From Candidatus Opimibacter skivensis (GTDB lineage: Bacteria; Bacteroidota; Bacteroidia; Chitinophagales; Saprospiraceae): a stretch of 64,000 bases of DNA. A program made the position numbers and the translations under genes. This document shows, one piece after another, positions 1 through 10,124 of this stretch. The stretch is from positions 744,001 to 808,000 of the forward strand of contig JADKGY010000029.1 in NCBI GenBank assembly GCA_016722045.1. Direction: 5' to 3'. Position 1 is the stretch's first letter; the number at the start of each line of letters is the position of its first letter. The notes below the pieces were generated by a model that saw nothing but the letters and a program-made list of their open reading frames with translations, was not told the origin of the DNA and did no database searches.

Positions 1-2
1 AA

Positions 3-3000
3 GAGATTCCTACTTTTTATATTCCGCATATATTCCGTGAGGCCGATCTTTGTGGTGGTGAGTTTGAGTTGCAATTGAAAAACAAACTTAACCAAAGAGC
101 AATTGCAAAGGAGTGCTCTAAATGGGTGATGGACAAGGTCATATTCAAGTCAAATAAGCATCATCATCTTCCAATCCATGGACTAATTCATGTCCAAACT
201 GATATGCAATCTGCTAGTGCCTATTCCAATATCAATAGTTTCACCTCCTCAGATCTTGGCATAACACCTAGAAAGGGGTTTCCAACCTTGATACAGAAAA
301 CGGATTTTCCAGATAGTCAAGCATACCTGGAGTGGTTTAATGAAATATGGGAGAATGAAGAAGACTTGAAAGATGTGACCCAGAAGGTCCAGGAATACTT
401 TGAAAGCGCTTACAAAGAAAACAGTCCTGAATACATTTATTTCATTACCCTTTACAACATCTTCAATGAGTTCCTGGAAGATATCTCTCTTGACAGCTTG
501 CCCAATGATCAGACTGGCTTCAAGGAGACACTTGTCTGGAAAAAACTATACAACTTTCAGAGAGACGCTGTTATTGGAGGAATCAACAAACTGGAGCGAT
601 ACAAGGGATGTATTCTTGCGGATAGTGTAGGTCTGGGTAAAACCTTTACGGCACTGGGAATCATCAAATATTATGAGTTGCGCAACAAAGATGTCCTCGT
701 TCTATGTCCCAAGAAACTGGAGGCCAATTGGAATACTTTTCGGCATAATGACAAGAATAACATCCTTGCAGAGGACCGTATGCGTTATGACGTATTATTC
801 CATACAGATCTTTCACGAGAAAGGGGGATGAGTAATGGGCGCCAATTAGAAAATGTTAACTGGGGGAACTATGGCCTGATTGTCATCGACGAATCTCACA
901 ACTTCAGAAATAACAACCCATATGCTGACCGGGAAAATCGTTATCAAACGCTGCTCAGAAAAGTGATACGCGAAGGAATCGAAACAAAAGTTTTGATGCT
1001 CTCGGCAACACCGGTCAATAATCGATTTAATGATCTGAGAAACCAACTGGCATTGGCTTACGAAGGGAATCCGGAATTGATCGACAGCAAACTTGATACT
1101 AAGATTGGTATTGAGCAGATATTCAGACGCGCTCAAAAAGCTTTTAAGACCTGGAGTAAATATGAAACAGATCAGCGGACTACAGAAAAGTTAATGGAGT
1201 TATTGGATTTTGATTTCTTTGAAATGCTTGATTCATTGACCATTGCAAGGTCGCGAAAACACATTACTACTTATTATGACACAACTGACATCGGACAATT
1301 CCCGAAACGGAATAAACCACTTTCCATACAGAGTCTTCTCACAGCAGACAACAGTGTAAAGTATGAGGAGATAGCAAATACTTTGATCATTCTTAACTTA
1401 TCCATCTATACTCCACTAAATTATCTTTTGCCAGGAAAGAAAGAGGCATATAAAAGGTTTTATGAAAGTACAGTGAGAGCAGGCAAAGGAAAATTATCTC
1501 AGATTGATCGGGATAACAACCTGAAGATTCTTATGCTGATCAACCTCCTGAAGCGATTGGAAAGTTCCGTAGACTCCTTCAAGATTACATTAGAGCGTAT
1601 TATTGAACAAATTATAAGATCTCTTGACGCTATTGAAAAGGGAACAACAGATGGTTATGAAGGTATTGAGGAGATGATGGACGATGAGAACTTTGATTGG
1701 GAGGCTGATTGGGGCGATGAGGAAAACTTTATAGGAAAAAAGATCAAAGTGCATATTGCAGACATTGATACACTAAAATGGTCCGAAGACCTCAATCAAG
1801 ACCTTTCAATACTTCAAGACTTATTGGATCGTGTTAAACCAATCCGAGGGAAAAGCGATTTCAAGCTGCAAAAGCTAAAGCATCTTATAGAAGAGAAAAT
1901 CAAAATGCCTTTCAATCCTGGTAACAAGAAAGTCATTCTCTTTACCGCATTTGCTGACACTGCAAATTATCTCTACGATCAACTTCAGAAGTATTTCAGA
2001 GAAGAGTATAACATCAATTCCGCATTGATTACGGGGTCAAAGAGAAAATGCAATGCAGCAAACATTCCAACTGACCTCAATTCCTTGTTGACATGTTTTT
2101 CTCCTATTTCAAAAGACAAGAATCTTATTTATCCTACACTAACTGAATCTATTGATGTACTGATCGCGACAGATTGTATATCAGAAGGTCAAAATCTACA
2201 GGATTGTGATTATCTGATCAATTATGACATCCATTGGAACCCTGTACGGATCATTCAACGATTTGGGCGAATTGATCGCATTGGCTCCAGGAATGCAAGT
2301 ATTACTATGGTAAATTTCTGGCCTGATGTCACTCTGGATGCATACATCAAACTAAAGCAACGCGTCGAGGACCGTATGTTGATGGGAAACATGGCTGCTA
2401 CAGGTGACGATAATCCACTTCAAATTGATGAGGCTGATCTGGAATATCGAAAGATCCAACTCCTTAAACTACAAGATGAAGTTGTTGACTTGGAAGAACT
2501 TAGGGAAGGGGTGAGCATCACAGATCTTGGATTGAGTGACTTCAGAATTGATCTTTCTAATTATGTTAAGACTCTTGGCCATCTATCAAATATCCCGGAA
2601 GGATTACATGCTGTTGTAAAATCCACTGACCTACTAAAGCCAGGTGTTGTCTTTGTGTTGAAGAATGTAAATACAGATATAAACATTAATAAAATCAATC
2701 GTCTGCATCCATACTACCTATTATACATCGATATGAGTAGTCAGATCATCCTCAATCATGTAGATGCCAAAAAGATTCTTGATGCCATGCGTATGTTGTG
2801 CAAAGGAAGAAGCGAACCATTTGTCGACCTCTGCAAATCTATTAGCAATGAGACCGATGAGTATCATCAAATGGATGCCTATTCGACCTTATTACGCCAA
2901 AGTATAGGTACCATACTTCAGACGGAGGAGGAAAAAGAAGTCCTGAGTTTGTTTAAGTCTGGTGGGACCACTGCTTTAAAAGACAAGATCAAAGGCATAG

Positions 3001-3038
3001 AGGATTTTAAACTTGTATCATTTTTAATCGTCCGGTAA
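3..3038 (+). CDS. SNF2-type DEAD/DEAH helicase, 5' end outside window
   Basis: Large ATP-dependent helicase or translocase of the SNF2 type, probably acting on DNA in a defence or restriction setting. The frame is open from base 3, so the gene starts upstream and the TTG at 69 is not a credible start. Counting from 69, Walker A (DSVGLGKT) lies near residue 184, the DESH box near 272, SATPVNN near 312, and the C-terminal helicase lobe runs from about 620 to 745 (FTAFADT, then IIQRFGRIDRIGS). In related proteins a phospholipase-D-like nuclease domain often precedes the helicase; the missing N-terminus could hold it, which is inference. The stop codon directly abuts the ATG of the next gene, so the two are surely co-translated. 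Confidence 0.9.
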   Translation, partial: EIPTFYIPHIFREADLCGGEFELQLKNKLNQRAIAKECSKWVMDKVIFKSNKHHHLPIHGLIHVQTDMQSASAYSNINSFTSSDLGITPRKGFPTLIQKTDFPDSQAYLEWFNEIWENEEDLKDVTQKVQEYFESAYKENSPEYIYFITLYNIFNEFLEDISLDSLPNDQTGFKETLVWKKLYNFQRDAVIGGINKLERYKGCILADSVGLGKTFTALGIIKYYELRNKDVLVLCPKKLEANWNTFRHNDKNNILAEDRMRYDVLFHTDLSRERGMSNGRQLENVNWGNYGLIVIDESHNFRNNNPYADRENRYQTLLRKVIREGIETKVLMLSATPVNNRFNDLRNQLALAYEGNPELIDSKLDTKIGIEQIFRRAQKAFKTWSKYETDQRTTEKLMELLDFDFFEMLDSLTIARSRKHITTYYDTTDIGQFPKRNKPLSIQSLLTADNSVKYEEIANTLIILNLSIYTPLNYLLPGKKEAYKRFYESTVRAGKGKLSQIDRDNNLKILMLINLLKRLESSVDSFKITLERIIEQIIRSLDAIEKGTTDGYEGIEEMMDDENFDWEADWGDEENFIGKKIKVHIADIDTLKWSEDLNQDLSILQDLLDRVKPIRGKSDFKLQKLKHLIEEKIKMPFNPGNKKVILFTAFADTANYLYDQLQKYFREEYNINSALITGSKRKCNAANIPTDLNSLLTCFSPISKDKNLIYPTLTESIDVLIATDCISEGQNLQDCDYLINYDIHWNPVRIIQRFGRIDRIGSRNASITMVNFWPDVTLDAYIKLKQRVEDRMLMGNMAATGDDNPLQIDEADLEYRKIQLLKLQDEVVDLEELREGVSITDLGLSDFRIDLSNYVKTLGHLSNIPEGLHAVVKSTDLLKPGVVFVLKNVNTDININKINRLHPYYLLYIDMSSQIILNHVDAKKILDAMRMLCKGRSEPFVDLCKSISNETDEYHQMDAYSTLLRQSIGTILQTEEEKEVLSLFKSGGTTALKDKIKGIEDFKLVSFLIVR

Positions 3039-3704
3039 ATGGAAGTCTTCAACCTTCCTCAAACTACCAAAGTGGGCCGAGTTGTTCCCAAGAATGCTTT
3101 TGACAGTTATGCCACTGCTAAGCAGCGGAAACTATTTACTGACAGAGTTCAACGCATAACCTGGACCCATAAACTTTCTCCTGGTACGACAAATCTGGAA
3201 TCTAAGGAAATCAAGGAAATTCAGGTTTTTAAGGTAGAACTTAAATCCCAGGAGACAATTGATCCTTTGCTGGCCATAATTGACCGGGCCATACCTTATA
3301 ACATCATTTTCATAGTGACTTATACTAGCAACATGTATCTATCCACTTCTGTCAAACACCCTCATCCGGTGAATGAGGATAATACAGTGGTTGACTGGAC
3401 TTTCAAAACTGATTGGTTTGTCAGTGAGGAAAATAGGTACACAATGGTACTCAAAAAGAGTTTGGATTCTGTTTACTTGGATTTCTGTATCCAACTTTCC
3501 GGAAGGCCTGAATTGGCTAAGAAGTCACTATTAGAATTTGTGGAACAAAGTAGATTGATTGATTCACTTACTAAAGAGGTGAGTCAGCTTAAAGCGGCTA
3601 TTGCAAATTGTAAGCAGTTTAATCAAAAAGTGGAATTGAATGTCAAATTGATGAAAGTTGAAAGTCAATTGTATTCTGTTTTAAATGGTCGAAAAGTTTA
3701 CTGA
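3039..3704 (+). CDS. DUF4391 domain protein
   Basis: A 221-residue soluble protein of the DUF4391 family, recognised by the N-terminal pattern FNLPQTT...VPKNAF, then ITWTHKLSPGTTNL and EIQVFKVELK. The last 50 residues look like a coiled coil (SLTKEVSQLKAAIANCK). Function is unknown. Members are usually found beside SNF2 helicases and modification methylases in restriction-like loci (family knowledge). Here the start codon follows the helicase stop with no spacing, so it is likely a helicase partner. No methylase follows in this window, which is unlike the usual arrangement; one may lie upstream. Confidence 0.8.
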   Translation: MEVFNLPQTTKVGRVVPKNAFDSYATAKQRKLFTDRVQRITWTHKLSPGTTNLESKEIKEIQVFKVELKSQETIDPLLAIIDRAIPYNIIFIVTYTSNMYLSTSVKHPHPVNEDNTVVDWTFKTDWFVSEENRYTMVLKKSLDSVYLDFCIQLSGRPELAKKSLLEFVEQSRLIDSLTKEVSQLKAAIANCKQFNQKVELNVKLMKVESQLYSVLNGRKVY

Positions 3705-3739
3705 ATACTATTACTGAAATAATCAAATAAATATTGAAA

Positions 3740-5053
3740 ATGAGTGATACGAAAATTAATTTTCCATCAATAGAAAGCATTTGGAGTTTTATTAAAATTA
3801 TCATGCCTTCCTTTGCTTACTCAGCCCTTTTTGTGTATCTCCTTCAAATGATATTTGAAAGACTAGTTAATCTCTCAACAATAGTATTAATATTAATTAT
3901 TATCGGGGCATGGGGCATATCCTATATACTCCAGAACTACTTTAATAATAAATCAGAGAAACCTCGGAGCTCGGTCTCCCGTATGGCCGCAATCCGAAAT
4001 TCACTTGATCCATATGAGCCATTCATTCTAATATTTCCTGTACTTGGTGCCTTAGGATTTACATTTGAAGGCTCTCGAATTATTTCGAATACTCAGGCAA
4101 TAATTGATTTTTCATCTTATAGTAATAAAACATTAGACGTATTTGTTTTTCTTACTTGGATATTACTTTCTCTTTGGATATTTATTGTTTTTAGATTTAC
4201 AAAGAAAGTTGAAGTAAAAAATATCTTACGTTTAGAAGAAGTAGTTGCTTCTATACAAAAGTTGCCATCTAAAAACCTAATACCTCAATATGAACAGTTT
4301 TACGAGCAACTGATAGATACAATAAATTCCAAAAAATATAATCCCAAGAGTACCGATAAAATTGTTTTAGTTAGTGCAATACAGCTGATAATTGGCCAAA
4401 TGATCGAAGTGGTGAAGTATTTTTCTCCTTACGATGATAAATCAGAAAAAATTGCAGGCAATGTTATGTTACTTATTAATACATCTACTTCGAAGGACAT
4501 CGCAAATTTTCTATTTGATAGATTATCCTTTAAAACAGACGATGCTATACATGAATTACTAGGAATACTAGTATTACCTAATGAATTGATTTATCAGTCA
4601 AATACTAATGATAAATATTTGGCTCCTCTTTATTTGCCAGTACCAAATCAAGCAGAAGAAAATGATTCTATCAGAGCTCTTCCCGGAGCTCCATGGGCTG
4701 CCCTCCGATCATATAGTTTGTATAATGATGTTAAGTATATTGATAATGACTTGTCTTCAATGTCTCAAAGAGCTCGTAATAAAATCACATTATACTTTAA
4801 CTCAGGTGAAGGAAGCTTTATCAAAAGTTTTATCTCAATAAGAATTAGCAACAACCCAAATGCACCAATTGGAGTACTCAACTTTGACTCCAGACATGAA
4901 AACATAATTCAGGACCCAACCACTGTCCCTACTTTATTGGCATTTATAAAGCCATTATCAATGATTCTGAGCCCGTTCGTAGAACAATTTTCAAAACTCT
5001 ATGTGGCTGAACTGAAACTGGAAGCTGAAAATCAATCCTCTACTGCACTCTAG
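3740..5053 (+). CDS. Membrane protein with GAF-like cytoplasmic tail
   Basis: A 437-residue membrane protein. The ATG at 3740 is preferred over the in-frame TTG at 3734. Hydrophobic segments lie near residues 20-38, 45-66, 94-112 and 132-152, followed by a soluble region of about 280 residues. Its end (ISIRISNNPNAPIGVLNFDS) resembles the last strands of a GAF domain, suggesting a small-molecule or redox sensor; this is a motif-level guess. It lies 35 bases after the DUF4391 gene on the same strand, so it may be the membrane component of that cluster. Local AT content is higher than in the helicase. I do not recognise a named family. Confidence 0.65.
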   Translation: MSDTKINFPSIESIWSFIKIIMPSFAYSALFVYLLQMIFERLVNLSTIVLILIIIGAWGISYILQNYFNNKSEKPRSSVSRMAAIRNSLDPYEPFILIFPVLGALGFTFEGSRIISNTQAIIDFSSYSNKTLDVFVFLTWILLSLWIFIVFRFTKKVEVKNILRLEEVVASIQKLPSKNLIPQYEQFYEQLIDTINSKKYNPKSTDKIVLVSAIQLIIGQMIEVVKYFSPYDDKSEKIAGNVMLLINTSTSKDIANFLFDRLSFKTDDAIHELLGILVLPNELIYQSNTNDKYLAPLYLPVPNQAEENDSIRALPGAPWAALRSYSLYNDVKYIDNDLSSMSQRARNKITLYFNSGEGSFIKSFISIRISNNPNAPIGVLNFDSRHENIIQDPTTVPTLLAFIKPLSMILSPFVEQFSKLYVAELKLEAENQSSTAL

Positions 5054-5103
5054 ATCGAACTAATTTCGAATCTTACCGTTATCTTTACTAAAATCCTCTT
5101 AGG

Positions 5104-5307
5104 ATGGACCAAGCGACCTTAGATCAAATTAGACAAGAAGTATCTGCAAGTCTAGAATCTTATATGGGTAAGATTAGGGAAGAAGTACAGTTTGCCAAAG
5201 TGGCTGATTTAGTGGAGGTTAAGGGTAATCATTATTATGCCAAGGAGGGTCTTTACCCTACATTATCCCAAAATTTCCAGTCCAGTGGTTCATCAGAACC
5301 TGTCTAG
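5104..5307 (+). CDS. Small protein, unknown
   Basis: A 67-residue ORF 50 bases after the membrane protein gene. The first 35 residues are predicted helical (DQATLDQIRQEVSASLESYMGK). The rest is a short polar region and a serine-rich end. No signal peptide, membrane segment or motif is visible. It is kept because it fits the gap and strand of the cluster. No function can be assigned. Confidence 0.45.
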   Translation: MDQATLDQIRQEVSASLESYMGKIREEVQFAKVADLVEVKGNHYYAKEGLYPTLSQNFQSSGSSEPV

Positions 5308-5438
5308 CCTTGAATTCAGTCGAAAATTAATATTATATTTATTAATATGTGTTTTATGTTGTATTTCATTGCATTATGATCAAACTGCTTGGCTCATTTT
5401 TTGTATTGTATAGGGTAGAATACATAAAACTTCTTTTA

Positions 5439-5446
5439 TACCTTTG
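5439..5446 (+). promoter_or_regulatory. Candidate -7 element
   Basis: TACCTTTG fits the Bacteroidota -7 consensus TAnnTTTG and lies 51 bases before the 58-residue ORF. No well-placed -33 TTG was found. It would give the small ORF and peptidase their own transcript. Confidence 0.35.
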
Positions 5447-5496
5447 CTCTGTCAAATCCAATTTTCTAACTGTCTCATAATCAACCGTTAACCTAT

Positions 5497-5673
5497 ATGC
5501 ATAAAATAACAGCTTCTCAGATTCTAGTTGAAGGTGCTCAACTTACTGTTACCCACCTTACAAATGATGTAGATACTTTAAAGCTGATTGATGAAACTAA
5601 ACAAAAGCAGGCAGAAGTTTTAAAACTTAAAGAGGTTGATCAGGATCGGCTTCGTATGGTCGTCCAGCTTTAA
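5497..5673 (+). CDS. Small protein upstream of the cysteine peptidase
   Basis: A 58-residue ORF (ATG 5497, TAA 5671-5673), missed by length cut-offs. It is mostly polar and helical, with a lysine/glutamate-rich middle (DETKQKQAEVLKLKEVD). It ends 14 bases before the GTG start of the peptidase gene, so translation of the two may be coupled. It could be a partner, substrate or inhibitor of the peptidase, but that is only inferred from position. Confidence 0.45.
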   Translation: MHKITASQILVEGAQLTVTHLTNDVDTLKLIDETKQKQAEVLKLKEVDQDRLRMVVQL

Positions 5674-5687
5674 GCCACAACTATCAA

Positions 5688-7229
5688 GTGGTAATCTTAC
5701 CATATTCTGACGTTGAACTGACTAACGTCTTATCCAACAACTATACTCCAGTTTCAGTAATATCCAAAAAGTATCACTACATCTACTTTAAGGATTACCT
5801 TGGACCGCATGGCCTTCAGGCAAAAACAATCCTTGTAGAAGATGATTATGTAAGTAAAGATTTCTTACATGATTATGCATCATACTATGCGTTCTGTTTT
5901 GAAAAGTATCCAAAATTTTGTAAACGAATCCATTTCTTCTCAGAGTCTTTTAACGAGGATGACTTTAAGAAAGCCATGCTTTCAAAAGGAAGTGAACAAG
6001 AAGAGATTTGGAATAGCTACCTAGGCTTTATTGTAGTCAAACCAATACCAACAAAAGTTGTAGGCTTTACTGTCCTGAAAACTTTTGACTCAGGAGCAGA
6101 TTTCGGAATGCGATACTTTTGGGGTGTTAGAGACTATTCCATACATCTATATGGAAATGAACTTAAACTTAAATCATTAGCTTTTCAAGAGCAAGATAGT
6201 GTATTAGCTGCATGCGCTACAACCGCCATTTGGTCAATGCTCAACAAAGCATCAATAGATTTTCACACTATTCTAAAATCTCCAAGTCAGATAACTAAGG
6301 ATGCAGATAATGTTTCACCAGACGGTAGCAGACTGTTTCCAAACAAAGGTTTGAATTTATTACAAATTTGTCAAGCAATATTTAATTCTGGGTTAGTATC
6401 TGAAGTAAAACAACCAGACCTTGAAATTCGTGATGCAAGTGGAAATGTTGCCAAGTTTGTTTCAAGCTTATATCTGAAAAAAATATTAAATGCATATTCT
6501 GCAATTGGCATTCCGATAATACTTGTGATAAATGTTCCAATCGGCAGTGAAAGAGGATTGCATGCAATAACGGTTACTGGGTATAAACAAAACCCGCCTA
6601 CTTTGCTTCCTCCACAACCTGAAATCGGATGGTTAGCTTCAAATATTGAGAAACTTTATGCACACGATGATCAATGGGGCCCATTTGCAAGGATAAAGTT
6701 CCTCAATGATTACGAAATTGAAACCCCTTGGACTGTATTTAATTCAACAAACCAACCTACTCTAGTTACCAATATTGTTGTCCCCGTCTATCCAAAAGTT
6801 AGGATTTCATATGAAGATATAGAAGTCATTGTATTAGGGCTAGATAGAATCCTTACTTTCTTTTTTAGTACAAAAATCGTTGCTGATTTGGTTTGGGATA
6901 TTAAGATAGATTATAGTGAAACCTTTAAAAAACAACTCAAACAATCTATCCTAGACCCGAGTGAAATTTTAAATCTACTTGAAAAAAGCATGCCGAAATA
7001 CTTATGGATTGGAACCTGTTATATCGGCACATTTAAGGTTCTTGAATTTAGTTTTGATGCAACAGATGTAAACAATGGAATGATAGGGGAAGGTATAATT
7101 TGCTATCTAGAACCTTCTATTCGTGCAACACTTAAAACTTTTTTAGTTGCTAATAAATCAGTTCTCCATTCATTATTTAATCACGCAGCAAGCAGTAATT
7201 ATTACGACTTTATTTGTGATAATATTTGA
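5688..7229 (+). CDS. Papain/C39-like cysteine peptidase
   Basis: A 513-residue protein with a papain-fold peptidase signature. A Gln/Asp-rich strand (FQEQDSV) leads into LAACATTAIW with candidate nucleophile Cys176, and GLHAITVTGY supplies candidate His292. This resembles peptidase C39-like and phytochelatin-synthase-like proteins. The N-terminal 140 and C-terminal 200 residues match nothing I know. There is no signal peptide, so it should act in the cytoplasm. The first good start is GTG 5688; no nearby ATG fits. It is the last gene of the left-hand cluster, and a protease effector in a defence locus is a reasonable but untested reading. Confidence 0.65.
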   Translation: MVILPYSDVELTNVLSNNYTPVSVISKKYHYIYFKDYLGPHGLQAKTILVEDDYVSKDFLHDYASYYAFCFEKYPKFCKRIHFFSESFNEDDFKKAMLSKGSEQEEIWNSYLGFIVVKPIPTKVVGFTVLKTFDSGADFGMRYFWGVRDYSIHLYGNELKLKSLAFQEQDSVLAACATTAIWSMLNKASIDFHTILKSPSQITKDADNVSPDGSRLFPNKGLNLLQICQAIFNSGLVSEVKQPDLEIRDASGNVAKFVSSLYLKKILNAYSAIGIPIILVINVPIGSERGLHAITVTGYKQNPPTLLPPQPEIGWLASNIEKLYAHDDQWGPFARIKFLNDYEIETPWTVFNSTNQPTLVTNIVVPVYPKVRISYEDIEVIVLGLDRILTFFFSTKIVADLVWDIKIDYSETFKKQLKQSILDPSEILNLLEKSMPKYLWIGTCYIGTFKVLEFSFDATDVNNGMIGEGIICYLEPSIRATLKTFLVANKSVLHSLFNHAASSNYYDFICDNI

Positions 7230-7597
7230 TCACAATGCTAAAGTCTTCGCTATATCAATTTTCAAATAGACCATGAGTTTAATCACTGAGTAAAGCTGCC
7301 ATTCTCAATGAGATGGAGCACCCTCGTTTCATGGCCTACTTGAAGTTCTTAAAATTTTTATACTATTGAAACTCGTCTGCGTTACTTAGGGCCGGTTGTT
7401 ATATTGCGCCTTAGCCACAGTAGAAAAAAATAGAAAGTCCACACTGAGCGTCTGAACTTCCAACTTTTCAGGCGAACAAAACCTATCACCTCCTGGTAAA
7501 GGGAGATGGAATGTTAGGGAAGGGGTATTTGACTATTTAATTTATTGCTTACCTTTTGTAATTCAACGCACCGAAACCACTCACCATAAAATAGATC
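7230..7597. other. Intergenic stretch without a visible gene
   Basis: A 368-base gap. Both strands are full of stops. I see no tRNA, strong hairpin or repeat shared with the rest of the window. It separates the left cluster from the broken DUF3883 gene. Confidence 0.5.
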
Positions 7598-8862
7598 ATG
7601 AAAACAACTGAGCTGCGCGAACGACAAGCCGAATTCGAATCGAACATCAAAATGATAAATGCCCGTAAGGCTCATCTTAAAGAGCTTCAAAAAGAGTTTG
7701 TAGATTTCTTCACTACTGAAAAGATCAAGAAAATGGAAGTCCAAGACTATGTTCTGGGTTTCGATAAACCGGAGAGAGGATTTAACTTTTGCTATGGGCT
7801 TGAAACTCAGCTCAAAGGATTAGGTTGGATGGTCGGTGGCACATCTAAGAAATTTGGGTTCTGGTTTGGTAAACTAAAACCTGATGTAAATAAAAAATAC
7901 AGATACACCAAACTATTTGGCAATTCTCCGAAGACTGCATTAGCTGTTGTAAAAGATTTAATCCTGGACTTATTGGAAGCTGGAAAGGATACGGATCTAA
8001 ATCGAATTGATGCCAATAAGTTATCACCGATGTTCAAAGGGAAAATCCTCTCTACATATTATCCGAAGCGTTACTTAAACATTTTTGCGAAGGAACATTT
8101 GGATCATTTTTTAACTTTCTTAGATCTTTCCACTCCCGAATTAAAGAAACGATCTGAAATCTGGAAGAGAGAAGCTTTGTTGGAATATAAAAAAAGTGAC
8201 ATAGTAATGAAGTCGTGGGCGATGGATATATTCAGTGACTTCCTTTATGAACTGTTTCCAATGCCTCCGAAGAAATCGGCAAGTAAAAAAATACATCCTG
8301 CCTTAAAAGACTATTTACCTCCCCATTTCCTAAAACACAAAATCTCACTGTTGTTGAATTAACGATTCTGTCACCCAGTGGTCCAAAGGCTCCCCAAGCC
8401 AATAAAAGTCGCAAACCTCCAAAGGAAGATTCAAGTAATCCAGACTACGAAAGCGAGCAAAAAAGGTATAAGCTCCTTGGTGATAAAGGTGAACAGCTTG
8501 TATTAGATTTTGAAAGAAAAAGACTGCTTGATGCCGGATATTTAAATCTCTCTAAGAAAGTGGACAAAGTTAAAAGGGACAGTGATGGGTTTGATATAAC
8601 TTCATTTAAGGAGGATGGTACTCCGATGCAAATAGAGGTAAAAGCAACAAGAGCCAGAGTAGGTCAGGCTAATTTTTTCTTATCGGTTAATGAACTGAAT
8701 CAGGCTAAAGTGCTACCTAACTATTACGTATATGTGGTGTTTGAAGTGCTTACTGAGAACCCAAAGGTCTGGATAGCGGCAAACCCATTTCATCCTGAGA
8801 GCTCGAAAATTTTATTAAGTCCTATAAGTTACCGGGTACAGATCAATACAAAACTAGGCTAG
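7598..8862 (+). pseudogene. DUF3883 protein, split by a frameshift
   Basis: Two adjoining frames make one protein of about 420 residues. The first (to 8362) has a coiled-coil start and a conserved-looking domain (NFCYGLETQLKGLGWM ... MFKGKILSTYYP). The second carries a DUF3883-type nuclease-like core (GFDITSFKEDG ... QIEVKATRARVG) with the Asp and Glu-Val-Lys residues typical of PD-(D/E)xK-like folds. The frame changes by -1 within 8287-8362; one missing base in CCCC (8321-8324) or AAAA (8332-8335) restores a continuous frame through LTILSPSGPK. It is probably a single restriction-type protein, broken in nature or by a sequence error. Confidence 0.7.
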
Positions 8863-8894
8863 TTAACTTTTCTCACATTTTAAATATAACTTTT

Positions 8895-9023
8895 ATGGGA
8901 AACACCAATATTAATTATGAAGATTACATTAAGGCCCTTTCCGCAAAACTTGGAATAGCAGCAGGTGACATGTTTAATTATGTTGATACTTTTCCCTGTT
9001 GGCTATTTTTGCATGAATTGTGA
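8895..9023 (+). CDS. Possible 42-residue peptide
   Basis: A short ORF from ATG 8895 to TGA 9021-9023, 32 bases after the DUF3883 gene. The sequence (NYEDYIKALSAKLGIAAGD) is helical but shows no motif. It could be a remnant. Very weak support. Confidence 0.2.
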   Translation: MGNTNINYEDYIKALSAKLGIAAGDMFNYVDTFPCWLFLHEL

Positions 9024-9047
9024 AGAAAACCGGCAGCTTAACTAATT

Positions 9048-9938
9048 TCAAAGTTGAGCTTTCATTTCTATCCTATCAAGTTCCATCTCCATTGTTATTG
9101 GAAAATCGTCTTCGACCCCGCTTAGTTGTAAATCCGGGGACAGATGCTTCTTCAATATGGTATAAAAATCTTCGCAGTCATCAATTGGTGGTAAAAAAAT
9201 GAAACGATCATCAATTTGAACCGCTATGGACTTAAATGGGGTTTCAACAAAGATGAGGACTCTGCTGATAGGCATGTGCCCCGGTCGTATCCTAAATGCA
9301 AAATTCTCAATCAACTTTAGCTCTGGCTGAAGTATCTGCTTACGTACTATTTCTAATTGAGACCTTAGGATATATTGGTATCCTAGTTTCGCGAAACAGG
9401 CTAGGTAAGCAGTTTTCAAATCAGCGACCATGGCCTTGTGCTCGTTGAAAGTATCATCAACAAGTTTAAAATCGACTTTCTGGCCTTCCCAAGTTTCATT
9501 CTCCTTAAAACCAGCTAAAGCCTCCTGCAGTTTGACATGCTCTATTGGAATGTTGATTTCTTTGCCGGAGGTAATTTCAACAAATTTATCACGAGCTGTC
9601 AACTTTGCATTAGTTACAGATTCTCCTACCCTAATTTGGGCACGACCTTCATAGGTGCCTCCATCCATCATCGCTTTGAAAAATGCAAGTCCTCTTTCTC
9701 TCCGGTTCACATGCGCATCAATGCGATGCCCAGCATTACTATTGCAATCAAAGCATGTTAGACAAATTTTCAATCCTCCCAGTGATTTTTGTGGTACATG
9801 TTCCTGAGTGAGTTGCCTTACGTCTGATAGGTCAAACATTCGCAAACAAATTGGGCATGCATAGTATGGATTAGGAAGATTGTGAAACCTTCTTAATGTT
9901 TCTGCACCAACATGGAAATACTTTAAGCTTCCTTTCAT
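9048..9938 (-). CDS. HNH-like endonuclease
   Basis: A 296-residue protein whose N-terminal 80 residues look like an HNH-type, zinc-bound nuclease: CPIC at 28-31, EHVPQKSLGG with the candidate catalytic His, then CFDCNSNAGHRIDAH giving the second Cys pair and the Asn/His of the fold. The remaining 210 residues match nothing I recognise and may bind a target. It stands alone on the minus strand between broken accessory genes. A role in restriction or in an element is likely but not shown. Confidence 0.7.
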   Translation of the reverse strand: MKGSLKYFHVGAETLRRFHNLPNPYYACPICLRMFDLSDVRQLTQEHVPQKSLGGLKICLTCFDCNSNAGHRIDAHVNRRERGLAFFKAMMDGGTYEGRAQIRVGESVTNAKLTARDKFVEITSGKEINIPIEHVKLQEALAGFKENETWEGQKVDFKLVDDTFNEHKAMVADLKTAYLACFAKLGYQYILRSQLEIVRKQILQPELKLIENFAFRIRPGHMPISRVLIFVETPFKSIAVQIDDRFIFLPPIDDCEDFYTILKKHLSPDLQLSGVEDDFPITMEMELDRIEMKAQL

Positions 9939-10124
9939 GACCTAAAAATAGGATGAAGCGAATAAACTAGCCAATCTTTTGTAGTAAAACAATCAGTGAA
10001 TTGGTCGCATTGTTGTCAATAGATTCTTATGTAATCAAGACCTTGCAAAGCTTCATATAATTCTGATATTGCTTATAATTCAGGATCAGCTATCATGTTT
10101 AAGCTTGAATGAAGAAATGGAATT

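Noticed and set aside
9537..9761. Plus-strand ORFs opposite the HNH gene
   Set aside because: They are antisense frames of a gene with clear motifs.
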